Origin: Vibrio hepatarius
GTDB taxonomy: Bacteria; Pseudomonadota; Gammaproteobacteria; Enterobacterales; Vibrionaceae
Length of the DNA stretch: 64,000 bases
Assembly: GCF_001274785.1 (NCBI RefSeq)
Contig: NZ_LHPI01000001.1
Span: 434,001-498,000 of the forward strand
Direction: 5' to 3'
Shown: positions 43,494 through 51,836 of the stretch, in pieces
How positions within the stretch are numbered: the first letter of the stretch is position 1
Layout of the letters: each line of letters opens with the position of its first letter
Translations under genes and position numbers: made by a program
The notes under the pieces: generated by a model
Databases searched by the model: none
What the model saw: the letters and a program-made list of their open reading frames with translations, nothing else
What the model was told of the DNA's origin: nothing

Positions 43494-44105
43494 ATGAAAA
43501 TTATTCCAATATTTGCTTTATCTGCGCTATTTTTAGTTGGTTGTGGTGGGTCAGACGGAGATTCTTCAAGTCCTACAGCAACGACAACAAACAACGAGTT
43601 CAGCAACCCGATCGGAGAGGTAGACGAAGTCAACCAAACCGCTGACTCAACCAACAACAGCAATACTTACACGCTTCCAGGTTCAAACGAATTCGCCGAA
43701 ATGATGCTCAATGCCGTCAACCAAGTGCGTTCTGAAGTTCAACAATGTGGCGATACCACCATGCCACCTGTGCCAGCCCTAACGTGGGACTATGACTTAG
43801 AGCACGCAGCATTCGTTCACTCTAGCGACATGGCGAACGTTGACTTTATGGACCACACCGGTTCGGACGGCAGCTCACCGGGTGACCGCATTTCAGCAAC
43901 CGGTTACGAGTTTAGCGCGTGGGCTGAGAACGTAGCCGTGGGCCACCGCAGCATCGAAACAGTGATGGCATCGTGGATGGTGAGCGAAGGACACTGCAAA
44001 AACATCATGAGTGCAGACATTACTCAAATGGGCGCTTCTGCGGTCGTTAACCCTGATACCCGTTACGGAACTTACTGGACACAGGTTTTTGCCCGTCCTC
44101 GTTAA
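43494..44105 (+). CDS. CAP (SCP/PR1) domain lipoprotein
   Basis: This 203-residue protein has a lipoprotein signal MKIIPIFALSALFLVGCGGS (lipobox FLVGC around residues 13-17), a Ser/Thr/Asn-rich linker to about residue 60, then a CAP domain (about 65-200) with ALTWDYDLEHAAFVHSSDMA, MDHTGSDGSSPGDRISATGY, WAENVAVG and the closing GTYWTQVFA. The His and Glu residues expected in the CAP cavity are present in FVHSSDM, DHTG and AENVA. Bacterial CAP proteins are secreted or surface proteins of uncertain activity. The ATG at 43494 gives the short signal; an upstream ATG at 43479 adds five residues. Confidence 0.88.
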   Translation: MKIIPIFALSALFLVGCGGSDGDSSSPTATTTNNEFSNPIGEVDEVNQTADSTNNSNTYTLPGSNEFAEMMLNAVNQVRSEVQQCGDTTMPPVPALTWDYDLEHAAFVHSSDMANVDFMDHTGSDGSSPGDRISATGYEFSAWAENVAVGHRSIETVMASWMVSEGHCKNIMSADITQMGASAVVNPDTRYGTYWTQVFARPR

Positions 44106-44133
44106 TCTGAATGTCTAACCAATAAAGTGTCGA

Positions 44134-44179
44134 GCAAATGCCGAAGTGGGGGAATCTCCTTACTTCGGCATTTGCTTTT
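44134..44179 (+). terminator. Terminator of the CAP lipoprotein gene
   Basis: GCAAATGCCGAAGT (44134-44147) pairs perfectly with ACTTCGGCATTTGC (44162-44175), followed by TTTT. Confidence 0.88.
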
Positions 44180-44261
44180 ATACGCGATAGTGGCATAAGC
44201 TGGGTCAGAAAATAAGCACTCGCGAGAATATACGCTTAGCACATAACCAAAAGGATTTGAT

Positions 44262-44858
44262 ATGGATATAGCGATCGTTACCTTTGAAGGCTTTAACGAA
44301 TTGGACTCATTTGTTGCATCGGGAATCATCAACCGTATGCGCCACCTAGGCTGGAATGCTCAAATTACCTCACCGACAGAACAGGTAACGTCGATGAATG
44401 GCGTAACGATCAAAGCGCAGCAAGCCCTCGAATTTGCCAACCGTGCAGATGCGGTATTATTTGGTAGCGGAGTGTTGACTCGTGATATTGCTAAAGACAC
44501 AAAGATTCTATCGCGCTTTTCCCTCAATCCAGAGAAACAACTGATTGGCAGTCAATGTTCCGGTGCGTTGATTTTGGCCCAACTTGGTTTACTCGATAGC
44601 GTGCCTGCGTGCACCGATTTAACCACCACGCCTTGGCTGCTAGATGCAGGTGTGAAAGTGCTCGACCAACCTTTTTTCGCCAGTGGTAATATCGCTAGCG
44701 CTGGTGGCTGTTTGTCGTCTCAATACCTTGCAACTTGGGTGATCAGTAAGCTTGGCGATAAAGAACACGCCGCTTCTGCGATTCATTATGTGGCACCTGT
44801 AGGTGAAAAAGAGCGATGGGTCGATCAATGCCTGACAGTTGTTGCGCCTTATGTGTAA
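44262..44858 (+). CDS. DJ-1/PfpI family protein
   Basis: This 198-residue cytoplasmic protein of the class I glutamine-amidotransferase-like fold has the nucleophile-elbow cysteine in LIGSQCSGALILAQLG near residue 100 and the acidic residue in VTFEGFNELDSF near 15. Members act as chaperones, deglycases, amidases or isonitrile hydratases. The segment GFNELDSFVASGIINRM resembles the isonitrile-hydratase/transcription-regulator branch. It starts an apparent plus-strand series with YbaK (16 bp downstream) and a LysE transporter. Confidence 0.85.
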   Translation: MDIAIVTFEGFNELDSFVASGIINRMRHLGWNAQITSPTEQVTSMNGVTIKAQQALEFANRADAVLFGSGVLTRDIAKDTKILSRFSLNPEKQLIGSQCSGALILAQLGLLDSVPACTDLTTTPWLLDAGVKVLDQPFFASGNIASAGGCLSSQYLATWVISKLGDKEHAASAIHYVAPVGEKERWVDQCLTVVAPYV

Positions 44859-44874
44859 GTGAGGAGATTAAGGT

Positions 44875-45357
44875 ATGTCCACGGAACTAAAAGGCTCATC
44901 AGCCCGAGTTCAAGCGTTTTTGTCTCAACATGGTCAAGATTTCTTGGTTCAGCAAATGCCAGCTTCAACGCGTACGGCGGTTGAGGCGGCAGACGCGATA
45001 GGTTGCAGCGTATCGCAAATTGCAAAGTCTCTGATTTTTAAAGACGGAGAAACGGGCGACCCAATTTTGGTCGTTGCATCAGGAACGAACATGGTTTGCA
45101 CCAAAAAGGTTAAGGCAGCGACAGGATTAAATTTAAAAAAAGCCGATGCTGACTTTGTCCGTGAACGCATAGGTTACGCGATTGGCGGCGTGCCTCCTGT
45201 GGCGCACAATCAAAATGTCACAACAATTCTAGACGTCGACCTACAGCAATATGATGCAATTTGGGCGGCGGCGGGTACACCAAATACAGTGTTTAAGCTA
45301 CACGCACAAGACTTGCCAGCCCTAACAAATGGTGAGTGGATCGAACTCGCCAAGTAG
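44875..45357 (+). CDS. YbaK/EbsC-type aminoacyl-tRNA deacylase
   Basis: This 160-residue editing-domain protein is of the YbaK/ProX superfamily. SVSQIAKSLIFKDGETGDPILVVASG carries the conserved lysine (AKSL), and IGYAIGGVPPVAH is the GxxxGGVPP-type signature near residues 101-113. It hydrolyses misacylated tRNA (Cys- or Ala-tRNA-Pro class) in trans. It lies 16 bp after the DJ-1 gene with GAGGAG as ribosome site, so the two are co-transcribed. Confidence 0.9.
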   Translation: MSTELKGSSARVQAFLSQHGQDFLVQQMPASTRTAVEAADAIGCSVSQIAKSLIFKDGETGDPILVVASGTNMVCTKKVKAATGLNLKKADADFVRERIGYAIGGVPPVAHNQNVTTILDVDLQQYDAIWAAAGTPNTVFKLHAQDLPALTNGEWIELAK

Positions 45358-45413
45358 TTTGGTAAAGTCATTAATAACTCATAAAAAACTCATAAATAAA
45401 GGAGAAAGCCTGC

Positions 45414-46043
45414 ATGGATGTGAACTCACTATTGTTGTTTGTCGTTGCTTGTCTATCGATAAATTTAATCCCTGGCCCTGATGTGATTTACATCGTTTCT
45501 AATACCATGAAAGGTAAAATGGCGAGTGGCATGAAAGCTGCTTTTGGGTTGGGTGCGGGCTACTTCCTCCATACCTTAGCCGCGTGTTTAGGGCTTTCTG
45601 CGGTCATCCTTAGCTCTGCGTTAGCGTTTAGTATTATCAAATGGTTAGGTGCGGCTTACTTAGTTTATCTTGGGATTAAGGCTCTGATCTCGATGTGGAA
45701 AGGAAGTAGTCAGTTAGTCGTGGATGAAACGGCACCTACGACCAACAATGTGTTTATGCAAGGTGTGGTGGTGAGCGTACTGAATCCAAAAGTTGCGCTG
45801 TTTTTCTTGTCGTTTCTTCCGCAGTTTATCGACCTGACTCAAGGTTCGGTGAGCGCTCAATTGTTGGCTTACGGTGTGATCTTCAGTGTCTTAGCGACGC
45901 TGTGTAATCTGGTCTACGCCGTGGCGGGTAGTTGGTTACTGAGTGGTGCAAAGTCCCAGCGTTTTTCCAGAAGTTTGGAAGGGGTTTCAGGCGTACTACT
46001 GATTGGTCTTGCGGGCAAAATTGCCTTAAGTGATGCCAAGTAA
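45414..46043 (+). CDS. LysE/RhtB family amino-acid exporter
   Basis: This 209-residue inner-membrane protein has five to six hydrophobic segments. The family signature LIPGPDVIYIVSNTMKGK is at about residues 20-37 and GLGAGYFLHTLAACLGLSAV follows. The N-terminal half carries KWLGAAYLVYLGIKAL, the typical third segment. It exports amino acids or homoserine-type compounds; the substrate is unknown. GGAGA lies nine bases before the ATG. Confidence 0.9.
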   Translation: MDVNSLLLFVVACLSINLIPGPDVIYIVSNTMKGKMASGMKAAFGLGAGYFLHTLAACLGLSAVILSSALAFSIIKWLGAAYLVYLGIKALISMWKGSSQLVVDETAPTTNNVFMQGVVVSVLNPKVALFFLSFLPQFIDLTQGSVSAQLLAYGVIFSVLATLCNLVYAVAGSWLLSGAKSQRFSRSLEGVSGVLLIGLAGKIALSDAK

Positions 46044-46099
46044 TCGACTCTCGCTACAAAAGTACCATCAGCGCGAGCCGACATGGATAGTGAATTTAG

Positions 46100-46555
46100 A
46101 TGGAAATAAGAATAGACGATTTACAAGGTGGGGAAGTGATCCAGCTTCTCGAAGAACATTTACAGGACATGTACGCGACCTCGCCAGCAGAGAGTGTGCA
46201 TGCTTTAGATGTTGAGGCGCTCAAAGCTCCGGAGATCACTTTCTTTAGTGGTTGGAAACACGGCAAGTTACTTGGCTGTGTTGCGCTTAAAGAGTTGGAT
46301 AGCGAACAGGTAGAGCTCAAGTCGATGCGCACAGCGTCGGATGCGCGTAACTTGGGCGTTGCATCTAGCTTGCTGCAACATGTGCTGAAGATTGCCAGTG
46401 AGCGAGGCTATCGTTGCGTGAATCTGGAAACCGGCTCTCAGGCGTTCTTCACGCCAGCGCGCCGCTTGTATGAAAAGTTTGGTTTTAGTTACTGTGGGCC
46501 TTTTGGCAATTACCGAGAAGACCCACACAGCAAGTTTATGACTCGCCATTTGTAG
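46100..46555 (+). CDS. GNAT family N-acetyltransferase
   Basis: This 151-residue GNAT protein has the acetyl-CoA loop in MRTASDARNLGVASSLLQHVLK (RNLGVAS, around residues 80-86) and the C-terminal ARRLYEKFGFSYCGPFGNYRED. The form resembles YjhQ/PhnO-like small-molecule acetyltransferases, often annotated for amino acid or peptide substrates. Same direction as the LysE gene, 57 bp downstream; a terminator follows. Confidence 0.87.
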   Translation: MEIRIDDLQGGEVIQLLEEHLQDMYATSPAESVHALDVEALKAPEITFFSGWKHGKLLGCVALKELDSEQVELKSMRTASDARNLGVASSLLQHVLKIASERGYRCVNLETGSQAFFTPARRLYEKFGFSYCGPFGNYREDPHSKFMTRHL

Positions 46556-46570
46556 TTCGAGTGACAACAA

Positions 46571-46600
46571 AAAAGCGATTCTTTTAGCAGAGTCGCTTTT
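46571..46600. terminator. Bidirectional terminator between GNAT and GST genes
   Basis: AAAAGCGATTCT (46571-46582) pairs with AGAGTCGCTTTT (46589-46600) with one G-T pair and is followed by more T. Confidence 0.85.
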
Positions 46601-46622
46601 TTTTTATTTTATGGGTAAGCCG

Positions 46623-47480
46623 TTAAGGTTTGAGCTTTAATACCGCATCGATATCTTCGGCGCTGTGGCGTTCTGGCACTTGTTCCCATTCTTCACCCCA
46701 CGCGCGGTTAACGATACGTCCGCGTTGCACCGCTTCACGAGCATCTATCATTTCTGCCCAGCGTTTTACGTGTGTATAGCTATCGACATCGAGAAACTCA
46801 GCGGCATCATACGCGCGGCCAAGAACCAAGTTGCCATACCATGCCCACGTCGCAATATCAGCAATGCTGTACTCTTCACCCGCAAGGTAAGTGTGTTTCG
46901 CAAGCTGCTTGTCTAGCACGTCCAGTTGGCGTTTGGCTTCCATCGTGAAACGGTTGATTGGGTATTCAAACTTCTCTGGTGCGTAAGCATAGAAATGGCC
47001 AAATCCACCACCTAGATACGGCGCAGAGCCTTGTAGCCAGAACAACCAGTTCATTACCTGAGTACGTGCTGCGGTGTCTGTTGGTAAGAAATGACCAAAC
47101 TTCTCAGCTAAGTAGAACAGGATGTTGCCTGATTCAAAAACATTGATTGGCGTATCGCCGGAGCGGTCTACCATCGCTGGGATTTTTGAGTTTGGGTTTA
47201 CTTCAACAAAACCAGAACCAAACTGGTCTCCATCACCAATCTTGATCAAGTAAGCGTCGTATTCGGCTTCTTTCACCCCAAGCGCAAGCAGTTCTTCCAG
47301 CATGATGGTAACTTTCTGGCCGTTTGGTGTCGCCATTGAGTAGAGTTGAAGTGGGTTCTTGCCAACCGGTAGGGCTTGTTCGTGGCGAGCGCCTGAATCA
47401 GGACGGTTAATGCTAGCCCATTGTCCGCCGCTCTCTTCGTCCATCGTCCAAACTTTTGGTGGTACATATTGGTTTGTCAT
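46623..47480 (-). CDS. yghU: Glutathione S-transferase, YghU type (disulfide-bond oxidoreductase)
   Basis: This 285-residue GST-fold protein has an extended N terminus (about 45 residues before the thioredoxin fold), LYSMATPNGQKVTIMLEELL at the glutathione site with the Thr-Pro-Asn signature, and NPNSKIPAMVD containing the cis-proline near residue 100. A helical C-terminal domain ends in SIADIATWAWYGNL. E. coli YghU binds two glutathione molecules and has disulfide-bond reductase activity. Length and signatures match that group. Confidence 0.9.
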   Translation of the reverse strand: MTNQYVPPKVWTMDEESGGQWASINRPDSGARHEQALPVGKNPLQLYSMATPNGQKVTIMLEELLALGVKEAEYDAYLIKIGDGDQFGSGFVEVNPNSKIPAMVDRSGDTPINVFESGNILFYLAEKFGHFLPTDTAARTQVMNWLFWLQGSAPYLGGGFGHFYAYAPEKFEYPINRFTMEAKRQLDVLDKQLAKHTYLAGEEYSIADIATWAWYGNLVLGRAYDAAEFLDVDSYTHVKRWAEMIDAREAVQRGRIVNRAWGEEWEQVPERHSAEDIDAVLKLKP

Positions 47481-47604
47481 TGCTGTTCCTTATCCAATTT
47501 AGTGGCTGCCTTTATGGATCATTGGGATGCAATCGATAAATACAAACCCCTCAAGGAAAATAGATTTAGAACGGATAACAATGAAATAGCAGAGAAAAGC
47601 ATAA

Positions 47605-47628
47605 CCGAGCCTACAGCGGTAGGCTCGG
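47605..47628 (-). terminator. Terminator of the HAD phosphatase gene
   Basis: CCGAGCCTAC (47605-47614) pairs perfectly with GTAGGCTCGG (47619-47628) over AGCG. On the minus strand it is followed by TTATGCTTTT, 12 bp after the stop at 47640. Confidence 0.8.
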
Positions 47629-47639
47629 TGAGTCAGTCT

Positions 47640-48287
47640 TTACTGCTGCTTGAGGTAACTCAACGCGTCGTGCAGAGATGGTAGGATGATGGGTTTCAGT
47701 TCTTTAACTTCGTCACATGGCTCAACCAGATCTGGGATCTGGAAGGTCATCATGTTTGCTGCGACAGCGGCGCGCACACCATTGTTTGAATCTTCAAACG
47801 CAATACATTGACTGCCATCGACATTCAAACGGCTCGCTGCAAGCAAGTAAATTTCTGGGTCTGGTTTACCGTGAGAAACTTCGCAACCGCACGTTAAACC
47901 GTCAAAGTACTTATCCAAACCCGCAAGTTTGAGTTTTATTGTCGCTACTTCTTTGTGTGTCGACGTCGCTACCGCCGTTGGCACATTGTTTTCGTTCAGC
48001 CACTCGAGCAACTCAACCACGCCTTGTTTAACTGGGATCGCTTGGTGTTTGACGATTGCATCGTAGCTTTTACGCCACTCGTCGTGGAGTTCGTCGAGGT
48101 GTTCTCCGTATACTTCGCGGAATACGGCATCTATCCCCGCCGCATTACGGCCAATGATGGACAGATAGATATCTTCGTAGAAAGGTTGGTTAACTGTTTC
48201 GCAAGCTTGCTTAAACACTTGCATGCAGACACGTTCGGTGTCGAGGAGTAGACCATCCATATCAAAGATGGCAGCTTGAAATTTCAT
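47640..48287 (-). CDS. HAD-superfamily hydrolase (beta-phosphoglucomutase/phosphatase type)
   Basis: This 215-residue enzyme has the catalytic motif I FDMDGLLLDTE at residues 8-18, a four-helix cap (about 18-90), motif II VATSTHKEVA with Thr/Ser near 115, motif III lysine in GKPDPEIY (near 150) and motif IV acidic pair in FEDSNNGVRAA. Cap type C1 is typical of 2-deoxyglucose-6-phosphate or beta-phosphoglucomutase-like phosphatases. The substrate is unknown. Confidence 0.9.
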   Translation of the reverse strand: MKFQAAIFDMDGLLLDTERVCMQVFKQACETVNQPFYEDIYLSIIGRNAAGIDAVFREVYGEHLDELHDEWRKSYDAIVKHQAIPVKQGVVELLEWLNENNVPTAVATSTHKEVATIKLKLAGLDKYFDGLTCGCEVSHGKPDPEIYLLAASRLNVDGSQCIAFEDSNNGVRAAVAANMMTFQIPDLVEPCDEVKELKPIILPSLHDALSYLKQQ

Positions 48288-48463
48288 GGAACAACTAATT
48301 CATACAACATGACGACAGGAATTCATTCTGTCATAGTTAATGCCGCGAGTAAAAGAGCAGCAAGTAAACAATGCAATTTCAATAAAGTTCGAATTGGTTA
48401 GTGAATTGTAAGGGGATTGTTTAGTACACTGATTTTCATAATTATCTATCAGCGGAGAGAGTG

Positions 48464-49342
48464 ATGAGTAACAAGAAAGTTGCGTTTATCGGTTTAGGTG
48501 TCATGGGTTACCCAATGGCTGGATACTTGAGTAAAGCTGGCCACGAGACCAAGGTGTACAACCGCACAAAAGCCAAAGCAGATGCATGGGCGAGTGAGTA
48601 TCAAGGTCAGGCTTGTGATACGCCAAAGCAAGCGGCTGAAGGCGCAGATATTGTGTTCGTTTGTGTCGGCAATGACGACGATGTACGCAGCGTTGTTTAC
48701 GGCGAGGAAGGTATTCTGGTTGGGCTTAAACCGGGTGCTGTGTTAGTCGACCACACGACAACGTCCGCTGAACTGGCTGTCGAGCTGGCGCAAGCCGCTA
48801 AAGAATACGGCAACAGCTTTATTGATGCTCCTGTGTCTGGTGGCCAAGCCGGCGCAGAAAATGGCGTATTGACGATCATGTGTGGCGGCGATCAGGCAAT
48901 TTTTGATTCCGTTGTTGAAGTGATGGACGCTTACGCCAAGCAGATTACGTTGTTGGGAGAAAATGGTCAGGGTCAACGTTGCAAAATGGTCAACCAAATC
49001 TGTATCGGTGGCATCTTGCAAGGCTTGAGTGAAGCACTATTACTGGCACAAAAGTCTGGCTTAGATATCGAACAAGTGGTCGATACCCTCAAGCACGGCG
49101 CCGCTGGTTCATGGCAGATGGAGAATCGCGCCGTGACAATGTCACAAGATAAGTTCGATTTTGGCTTTGCGATTGATTGGATGCGCAAAGACTTAGGTTT
49201 CTGCCTAAAAGAAGCGGAGCGCGTTGGTATCGAACTGCCGTTAACCAAGAACGTCGATGAACAATACGCGCAGCTACAAAAAGAAGGACTAGGGCGCATG
49301 GATACATCGGTATTGTTTAAATCGGTGGCGAAGCAGCGCTAG
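48464..49342 (+). CDS. NAD(P)-dependent beta-hydroxyacid dehydrogenase (3-hydroxyisobutyrate dehydrogenase family)
   Basis: This 292-residue enzyme has the dinucleotide motif AFIGLGVMGYPMAGYLSKAGH (GLGxMGxPMA) at about residues 6-26, the substrate motif FIDAPVSGGQAGAENG near 115-130 and the catalytic lysine in KMVNQICIGGILQGLSEAL near 170. Relatives reduce or oxidise tartronate semialdehyde, 3-hydroxyisobutyrate or succinic semialdehyde. The start is the ATG at 48464 rather than the GTG three bases before, because GGAGAG is then five bases upstream. Confidence 0.92.
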   Translation: MSNKKVAFIGLGVMGYPMAGYLSKAGHETKVYNRTKAKADAWASEYQGQACDTPKQAAEGADIVFVCVGNDDDVRSVVYGEEGILVGLKPGAVLVDHTTTSAELAVELAQAAKEYGNSFIDAPVSGGQAGAENGVLTIMCGGDQAIFDSVVEVMDAYAKQITLLGENGQGQRCKMVNQICIGGILQGLSEALLLAQKSGLDIEQVVDTLKHGAAGSWQMENRAVTMSQDKFDFGFAIDWMRKDLGFCLKEAERVGIELPLTKNVDEQYAQLQKEGLGRMDTSVLFKSVAKQR

Positions 49343-49379
49343 TTCAGAATGTTTCGCTAACAAACTCAACCATTCCAAG

Positions 49380-49400
49380 AGGCGCAACAGCGCCTTTTTT
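49380..49400 (+). terminator. Terminator of the dehydrogenase gene
   Basis: AGGCGC pairs with GCGCCT around AACA (49380-49395), followed by a T run. Confidence 0.8.
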
Positions 49401-49542
49401 GTGCCTAAATTTTAAGTGCGTAACTCTAAATAGAGTGGGTTAGTGTGCAATTCTGCAATCTTATTTTTTTAGCATATGCCAAAAACATAACAAGGACTAT
49501 GCTTAAGTCGTTCAGTCAGAATGCTGTGAGAGGATTCAAACG

Positions 49543-49824
49543 ATGCCAAGACCTAAAATTCATCGCCGTGTGTGTGGAAGAGCAGCACATTCGTGTTTTA
49601 AGCCCAACGGAATACCTCTCAGTCAGTTAGACAAGATAGAGATATTACCTGAAGAACTCGAAGCGATTCGTCTGGCTGATTTAGAAGGGTTAAGCCAGTT
49701 GCAAGCTGCCGAACAAATGGGTGTGTCTCGCCAAACCTTTGGCAACACGGTCAAAAAAGCGCGTTGGAAGATCGCCAAAAGCTTAGTTGAAGGTCAGGCA
49801 TTGTTGTTCCCAACAGAGGAGTGA
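49543..49824 (+). CDS. DUF134 helix-turn-helix protein
   Basis: This 93-residue protein begins MPRPKIHRRVCGRAAHSCFKPNG, the DUF134 opening with two cysteines (possible metal or Fe-S site), and continues with a sigma-factor-like helix-turn-helix LEGLSQLQAAEQMGVSRQTFGNTVKKARWKI. Such proteins often stand beside NifX/NifB-type cofactor proteins, as here (gap 4 bp). A redox- or metal-responsive regulator is a fair guess. GAGAGG lies about 10 bp before the ATG. Confidence 0.85.
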   Translation: MPRPKIHRRVCGRAAHSCFKPNGIPLSQLDKIEILPEELEAIRLADLEGLSQLQAAEQMGVSRQTFGNTVKKARWKIAKSLVEGQALLFPTEE

Positions 49825-49828
49825 ATTT

Positions 49829-50290
49829 ATGTTGTACGCTATCCCAAATGACGGTCATCACATCACCAATCACTTTATGAAAGCGCCATACATCGCGATT
49901 TATAACCAGCAAGGTATGGTGGAAAATATTAAAAACCCCGCGTGTGGCGGCGGTTGCCAAAACAAATCCCAGCTATTGAAGGCGCTGGTCGCTCAAGGCA
50001 TAGATGCGGTGATCACCCGCAATATTGGCGAACGTTCACTGGCCAAACTGCTTAAACAGCAAGTACGAGTATTTCGCGCTGCCAAACGTGCGGACTTAGA
50101 GCAGATCCTTCAAGTTGAACGAACCGAACTGACTTCCAGTGAGCAGGGAAAGGCTTCTATCAACAACCGGAATAAGGCCGCTTGTGAAGGGGCTTGCTGC
50201 GGTGACAAACAGCAACGTCAGGTAATGTCTTCGATTACCAAGCCAAGCGCCTTCCTGCGGGTAACAACTGCTAAGCTTATAGCAAAGTAA
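49829..50290 (+). CDS. NifX/dinitrogenase iron-molybdenum cofactor family protein
   Basis: This 153-residue protein has the NifX/NafY-like domain in its first 110 residues (MLYAIPNDGHHITNHFMKAPYI, MVENIKNPACGGGCQNKSQLL with a CGGGC cluster, GIDAVITRNIGERSLAKLL). A C-terminal segment with CEGACCG follows. No nitrogenase genes are nearby; family members bind iron-sulfur or Fe-Mo clusters, and homologues in non-fixers have unknown function. It starts 4 bp after the DUF134 stop behind AGAGGAG and is followed at 10 bp by a NqrM-like gene. Confidence 0.85.
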   Translation: MLYAIPNDGHHITNHFMKAPYIAIYNQQGMVENIKNPACGGGCQNKSQLLKALVAQGIDAVITRNIGERSLAKLLKQQVRVFRAAKRADLEQILQVERTELTSSEQGKASINNRNKAACEGACCGDKQQRQVMSSITKPSAFLRVTTAKLIAK

Positions 50291-50300
50291 GGAGGCGAAA

Positions 50301-50498
50301 ATGACGTGGTTATTGACCTTTTTAGGCTTTCTATTGGTGATATTGCTAATGGCTTTGGGTGTGATCTTTCACAACAAACGTATTCAGGGCAGTTGTGGCG
50401 GACTGGGTAAGGTTGGTGTTGACAAAGTGTGCAACTGTGAAACGTCATGCTCAGAGAAAAAGCTCTATCAGATATCGGGACCAAAGAAAGACTCGTAA
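50301..50498 (+). CDS. NqrM-like (DUF539) small membrane protein
   Basis: This 65-residue protein has one N-terminal membrane helix (WLLTFLGFLLVILLMALGVIF) followed by RIQGSCGGLGKVGVDKVCNCETSC with four conserved cysteines. This matches NqrM, which helps to deliver iron to the cysteine cage of the Na+-NQR complex. It is not next to nqr genes here but next to a NifX-like protein, so it may be a second, divergent copy acting in another iron-sulfur maturation task. AAGGAGG is a strong ribosome site. Confidence 0.82.
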   Translation: MTWLLTFLGFLLVILLMALGVIFHNKRIQGSCGGLGKVGVDKVCNCETSCSEKKLYQISGPKKDS

Positions 50499-50772
50499 CA
50501 CGCAATCTGTTTACGATGAGAAACAAGCTACTTGTAGAAAACTGTATCAAATATTGGAACTTACAAAAGACATTGCTCTAACTAAGTGTTTCATCTGTAT
50601 GTCGTACTTTTCAGACAGAGAGTGGACTTAGAATACAGACATCAGCCTTTGCAACACCTGAAAATGGCGTTGAAGCACATATGCTATGTGGTCATTGAAA
50701 ACCTCGGTGAAAAAGAATGGAATCTTAACGTGTCGTGCAAAGGCTTCGTTCTATTCTGCTCTCGGAGTTATC

Positions 50773-51468
50773 ATGTATACAGATATACGTCTTATCCTCA
50801 GTGGTTTTGGTCAATTTTTCTTCTTGGCTTTACTTGTAACGTTGCCAGTTCTTACGATTGGTTATGATTTGATTTACTTAGACAATGGTTTGTCTGAGTC
50901 TTCGATGACTGAGATTCTTCAAGCTTCAGTCCTATTTCTAAGTGCCTCTTCGTTTTATTTTATTGCTTACAAAGAGCCGTCTACTCGTCACTTCTGTGTT
51001 TTGGTCGCTGGATTCTTTACCTGCATGCTCATTCGAGAATTTGATGAGTATTTAGATGTTATCGTACACGGCTTCTGGGTTTATCCGGCGCTATTTGTTG
51101 CGGTGAGTTGCATCGCGTTTTCTTCCCGTAACTTAAAACAAACCATTCATACGTTTGCTCATTTTACCCAGAGTCGTCACTTTGTTTCGTTATGCTTAGG
51201 TATGGCTTTATTGTTGGTCTTTTCCCGTCTGTTCGGTATGGGGGAATTCTGGAAGGGAATTATGGGGCCTGAATATATACGTATCGTTAAGCTAACGGCA
51301 GAAGAAAGCTTAGAAATGTTGGGATACATTGTTATTTTTTACGGAGTCGTCGGGTATTTACAAAGTTTCCTATCATGGTGTAAACATCGAATTACTGGTG
51401 AAAGTTACGCGGAGTTCATCGGCAAGAGAAATCAATTTTTTGCTGAGCGCGCGTCAAAGGTAGAATAA
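50773..51468 (+). CDS. Multi-spanning membrane protein of unknown function
   Basis: This 232-residue protein has about six hydrophobic segments (for example FGQFFFLALLVTLPVLTIGY, FLSASSFYFIAYK, FVAVSCIAFSS, LCLGMALLLVFSRLF, LEMLGYIVIFYGVVGYL) with charged residues in REFDEYLDVIVH. No family is recognised. CGGAG lies nine bases before the ATG at 50773; the longer upstream frame is not preferred. It is separated from the NqrM-like gene by 274 bp with no other gene. Confidence 0.68.
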   Translation: MYTDIRLILSGFGQFFFLALLVTLPVLTIGYDLIYLDNGLSESSMTEILQASVLFLSASSFYFIAYKEPSTRHFCVLVAGFFTCMLIREFDEYLDVIVHGFWVYPALFVAVSCIAFSSRNLKQTIHTFAHFTQSRHFVSLCLGMALLLVFSRLFGMGEFWKGIMGPEYIRIVKLTAEESLEMLGYIVIFYGVVGYLQSFLSWCKHRITGESYAEFIGKRNQFFAERASKVE

Positions 51469-51486
51469 CCTCCGTCAAACGTGATA

Positions 51487-51515
51487 AAAAGCCGCCTTAA
51501 GGTAAGGCGGCTTTT
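51487..51515. terminator. Bidirectional terminator between the membrane protein and YqfB genes
   Basis: AAAAGCCGCCTTA (51487-51499) pairs with TAAGGCGGCTTTT (51503-51515) over a 3-base loop. Confidence 0.92.
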
Positions 51516-51518
51516 CAA

Positions 51519-51836
51519 TTAGACGAGTTCGTAACTGATGACAAATAAGGTGTCAGTATCCGGATAGATTTCGCGAATCAACTGCTTGAGCTTTGGTAGC
51601 TCAATGTATTCCTGCTCGGCGTGGAATTCGTTGATATCATCAAAGTGCAGCGGCTCTACCGAGAGGATTTTAACCTCGCACACCTTTTTGTCTGTCTCAA
51701 GGGTAAACACTTCGACAATGCTGCCCGGCACGTAATGCGATTCTGACTCATCACGGATGGTAATCGTCTTATTGCCCGACGCGACCAGTGGTGTCAGAAA
51801 CTCAAAAAAGGTGATCTTAGTAGGTGCGCTAGACAT
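51519..51836 (-). CDS. YqfB-type ASCH-domain N4-acetylcytidine amidohydrolase
   Basis: This 105-residue protein is a single ASCH domain of the YqfB/UPF0267 family. ITFFEFLTPLVASGNKTITIRDESESHY carries the conserved lysine and threonine (GNKTITIRD, around residues 22-30), and FHAEQEYIELPKL contains the conserved glutamate. E. coli YqfB hydrolyses N4-acetylcytidine to cytidine. It is the second gene after the DEAD-box helicase; start and stop overlap, so the two are translationally coupled. Confidence 0.9.
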   Translation of the reverse strand: MSSAPTKITFFEFLTPLVASGNKTITIRDESESHYVPGSIVEVFTLETDKKVCEVKILSVEPLHFDDINEFHAEQEYIELPKLKQLIREIYPDTDTLFVISYELV

